Below are positions 4,881 to 7,456 of a DNA stretch of 7,456 bases, piece by piece. Each line of letters opens with the position of its first letter. Positions within the stretch are counted from its first letter, which is position 1. The position numbers and the translations under genes are program-made. Under the pieces are notes generated by a model. The model had not been told where the DNA came from and did no database searches. It worked only from the letters and a program-made list of their open reading frames with translations. The DNA is from Chloroflexota bacterium (GTDB lineage: Bacteria > Chloroflexota > Anaerolineae > Anaerolineales > Anaerolineaceae). The stretch covers positions 1 to 7,456 of the forward strand of contig JAGVUS010000163.1 of assembly GCA_019136175.1 (NCBI GenBank). The letters run 5' to 3'.

Positions 4881-7456
4881 GTGGAAATGGAAGCGCGGTT
4901 CTTCGGGGTCATGGAGATCACGCTGCATGGCAGACCCATCCTTGCCCTGCGGACGGATAAAGTGCGTGCCCTGCTGGCATACCTTCTGGTGGAAAACCAG
5001 CACCCGCATACCCGGGAAGCCCTGGCTGGCTTGCTGTGGGAAGACCAGCCCACCGATTCCGCCATGCACAGCCTGCGGCAGGCACTTTCCACGCTGCGCA
5101 AGGCACTGGGCGACGATCAACTGCAACCCGCAGACGTCCCCTGCCTGTTGATTGTGAACGATACTGTTCAATGGAATCCCGCAAAGCACATCCACGTGGA
5201 TGTGCATGAGTTCACCCGCCGGATTGGTGACCTGCTGGCTAGTCACCGGCGCGCCAACCGGAGAATCAATCTTCGCCAACTCCGGGCGGCAATTGCATTT
5301 TACCGGGGTCCCTTCCTGGCTTCCTTTTCGCTGCCCGATTCCAGTGCTTTTGACGAATGGCTGCTGCTGATGCGCGAGTCCACCAACCAGCAGGCAATCC
5401 AGGCAATGGAACTGCTGTTGGAAATCCTGGAACGGCGGGGGGAGTATGGTGAAGCCGCCCGCCTGGCGGAACAATTGCTGGCACTGGCACCCTGGGATGA
5501 AACCCTGCACAGCGAACGGATGCGCCTGCTGGCAATGGAAGGCAAGTGGAGCGCAGCCATGGCACAATACGCCGCCTGCCGCCGCTACCTGCAGGAACAG
5601 CTGGGACTGGAACCCTCCGCCGAGACAATTGCCCTGGTGGAGCAAATCCGCAGGCACGCCGCCCGCAACCAGCCCCTGCCGCTGCGCTTCCTGCAATCGC
5701 CGCTTGATCTGCCCGTGTTTTCCACTCCCTTTACCGGGCGGGAACGCGAGCTGGAAGAAATTGCCGCTGCCATCGCCCAGCCACACTGCCGGATGCTCAC
5801 CCTGCTGGGACCCGGCGGAATTGGTAAAACCCGGCTGGCGGTGGAAGCTGCCCGCGAACAAGCTGGAATTTTCCCGGATGGAATTTTCTTCATTCCCTTC
5901 CATGCGGTTGCCCGGTGCGATCAAATTCCCCTGACCATTGCCGATGCGCTCCACCTTGAAATTACCCCCGGTGAGGTCCCGCTGATCGCCCTGCGCCGGG
6001 CACTGGCAAACCGCGCCATGCTGCTGGTGCTGGATAATTTTGACCACCTGGCGGCGGGTGCGCTCTGCCTGGCGGAATTGCTGCAATCAGCGCCGCGGCT
6101 GATCCTGCTGGCAACCTCCCGCACCCGTCTGAACCTTCAGGAAGAATGGATTTATCCGGTGGAGGGATTGGATTATCCAGCCGAAGGGCAGGAATCCACC
6201 CGGCAGCTGGAGGAAACCTCTGCCGGAAGACTATTGATGGACTCCGCCCGGCGGATGGGGCGCCGCACGCTGCTTGACGATGATGAAACAGCAGCAGCCA
6301 TCAGAATCTGCCAGTTGGTGGAGGGCACCCCGCTCAGCCTGGAACTGGCTGCCTCCGCAAGCCGGGGACGGTCCTTTGCCAGCCTGGCTGCCGACCTGAG
6401 CCGCACCATGGATGCCCTCTCCACCGAACTGGTCAACGTGCCAGCCCGGCACCGCAGCCTGCGCGCCACGATTGATCATACCTGGAGCCTGCTGGAACCT
6501 GCCGAACAGGAATTCTTTGCCAGCCTGGGGGTCTTCCACGGCGGTTTTACCGAAGCAGCGGCGATGCAGGTCGCCAACACAAACGCCGCCCAAATTCAAG
6601 CCCTGGCGGATCACTTCCTGGTACGCCAGGCTGGCGGCGGGCGCTACTACCTGCACGAAAGCCTGCGGCAGTACGCGGCTGAAAAACTTGCCCTGGACCC
6701 GGCACGGGAGCAGGACATCCGCAACCGCCACAGTGAAGCAACCTTGGGCAGTTTGGCTGCCTGCGAGGAACAACTGGACTCTCCAGACCAACCCCGCATC
6801 CTGGCTGAACTCGCCCCGGACCAGGATAATATCCGGCAGGCGTGGATTCACGCAGTCCAATCCAACCATCAGGAGGTGCTCAATCACAGCCTGCAGGCGG
6901 TTTATCTCTTCCACGACCTGCGCAGCCGGTATGCCGAGGGCGTGGAACTGGCGGATATGGCGCTGGAACTGCCGGATGCACCGGTACTGCAAGCCCGTCT
7001 GCATAACCGCCGCGGCATCCTCCTGATCCGGCTGAGCCGTTACGAGGAAGCCAGCCAATCCTTCCAGGCGGCTGCCAGCCTGCTGCAGGGCAGTGAAGTT
7101 TACGACGAACAGGCTCTCAGCCTGATGTGGCAGGCAAACCTGGCGCGGAAAATCAAAAGCAACCTGGAGGCGCAAAACCTGGCACAGGAAGCATTGAAGT
7201 TGGCGCGCACCCATCACCTGACCCGCCAGGAAGCTTCCGCTCTCTACTTTTTGGGAATCATTCATTCCAATATGAGGAATCTGGAGGAAGCCCACGCCTG
7301 CCTGCAGGAAGGGCTCGCGCTGGCACGCCAGCTTGAAAAACCCGGGCTGATTGCATCATGCCTGAACGTTATGGCAGACCTGGATTGTGCTGAAGGGGAG
7401 TATCACAGCGCCCTGGCAACCTATTCGGAATGCCTGGAAATCAGCCGAAAACTGGG
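4881..7456 (+). CDS. SARP/AfsR-like STAND transcriptional regulator (BTAD, NTPase, TPR), runs off the right edge
   Basis: One open frame of 858 codons continues past the window end. Residues 1-100 form an OmpR-like winged helix (LLAYLLVENQ, LLW at 51-53, LRQALSTLRKALG at 65-77). The BTAD domain spans about 106-258 (VDVHEF at its start, QLGLEPSAET near 240-249). A P-loop STAND NTPase follows: Walker A GPGGIGKT at 310-317, Walker B LLVLDNFDH at 381-389 (Asp where Glu is usual before His), ATSR at 411-414 and EGTPLSLELAA from 481 in the GLPL position. TPR-like helix pairs fill about 704 to the end. Such proteins are ATP-switched activators. GTG 4881 is chosen because AGGTG lies 8 nt upstream and a stop (TAA 4863-4865) blocks extension; ATG 4887 is the alternative. 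It is divergent from the secreted beta-helix gene, its likely target. The stop codon and any C-terminal domain are not seen. Confidence 0.93.
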   Translation, partial: MEMEARFFGVMEITLHGRPILALRTDKVRALLAYLLVENQHPHTREALAGLLWEDQPTDSAMHSLRQALSTLRKALGDDQLQPADVPCLLIVNDTVQWNPAKHIHVDVHEFTRRIGDLLASHRRANRRINLRQLRAAIAFYRGPFLASFSLPDSSAFDEWLLLMRESTNQQAIQAMELLLEILERRGEYGEAARLAEQLLALAPWDETLHSERMRLLAMEGKWSAAMAQYAACRRYLQEQLGLEPSAETIALVEQIRRHAARNQPLPLRFLQSPLDLPVFSTPFTGRERELEEIAAAIAQPHCRMLTLLGPGGIGKTRLAVEAAREQAGIFPDGIFFIPFHAVARCDQIPLTIADALHLEITPGEVPLIALRRALANRAMLLVLDNFDHLAAGALCLAELLQSAPRLILLATSRTRLNLQEEWIYPVEGLDYPAEGQESTRQLEETSAGRLLMDSARRMGRRTLLDDDETAAAIRICQLVEGTPLSLELAASASRGRSFASLAADLSRTMDALSTELVNVPARHRSLRATIDHTWSLLEPAEQEFFASLGVFHGGFTEAAAMQVANTNAAQIQALADHFLVRQAGGGRYYLHESLRQYAAEKLALDPAREQDIRNRHSEATLGSLAACEEQLDSPDQPRILAELAPDQDNIRQAWIHAVQSNHQEVLNHSLQAVYLFHDLRSRYAEGVELADMALELPDAPVLQARLHNRRGILLIRLSRYEEASQSFQAAASLLQGSEVYDEQALSLMWQANLARKIKSNLEAQNLAQEALKLARTHHLTRQEASALYFLGIIHSNMRNLEEAHACLQEGLALARQLEKPGLIASCLNVMADLDCAEGEYHSALATYSECLEISRKL

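Noticed and set aside
4854..6086. 410-codon open frame on the minus strand opposite the regulator gene
   Set aside because: It is rich in Gln, His and Gly with no recognisable motif, and lies antisense to codons for clear winged-helix, BTAD and P-loop domains. Codon bias of the sense gene explains it.
6231..7295. 354-codon open frame on the minus strand opposite the TPR part of the regulator
   Set aside because: It is antisense to an unbroken sense frame with NTPase and TPR features. No domain or ribosome site supports it.
4881..7456. STAND NTPase with TPRs as a possible anti-phage (Avs/NLR-like) defence protein
   Set aside because: The N terminus is a DNA-binding winged helix plus BTAD, not an effector nuclease, protease or TIR domain, and no defence genes flank it. 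A transcription regulator is the better reading, though the C terminus is unseen.

Overview
This window (about 57% G+C by eye) most resembles a genome of the phylum Chloroflexota, probably class Anaerolineae. That is inferred from the gene types: a MerR-linked ABC-2 exporter, a secreted CSLREA / choice-of-anchor-Q beta-helix protein, a SARP/AfsR-type STAND regulator with TPRs, and a small 'LLRIWR...ASLEDPRT' protein. No marker gene fixes the taxon.

Layout. Bases 1-240 (minus strand) hold the N-terminal 80 codons of a MerR-family regulator. Its strong sigma70-type promoter carries a 20-bp palindrome in the -35/-10 spacer. Divergent from it on the plus strand is a tight three-gene unit: an ABC-2 ATPase (386-1317), its six-helix permease (1327-2115) and a membrane protein with an outside Ig-like domain and an inside zinc ribbon (2119-2901). 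The ATPase gene is broken as sequenced. An exact 8-bp tandem duplication just before the Walker A codons shifts the frame, and removing one copy restores a normal 307-aa ATPase.

A perfect 11-bp hairpin (2919-2947) lies between this unit and a convergent minus-strand pair. That pair is a 513-aa secreted beta-helix protein (4757-3216) followed by a 78-aa protein (3219-2983) joined through a TGATG stop/start overlap. Divergent from the pair, a GTG-started reading frame runs from 4881 off the right edge (858 codons seen). It encodes a winged-helix + BTAD + P-loop NTPase + TPR regulator of the SARP/AfsR type.

The 123-bp gap between the secreted-protein gene and the regulator holds a GTCAAAA direct repeat with a 4-bp spacer, the 7+4 geometry known for SARP binding sites. 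It sits upstream of -10 elements facing both ways. The simplest reading is two regulator-target modules side by side: MerR with the exporter operon, and the SARP-like regulator with the secreted protein pair. I see no CRISPR array, transposase, rRNA or tRNA gene, and no defence system that I can support. The strongest points for follow-up are the octamer duplication in the ATPase and the SARP-like repeat.
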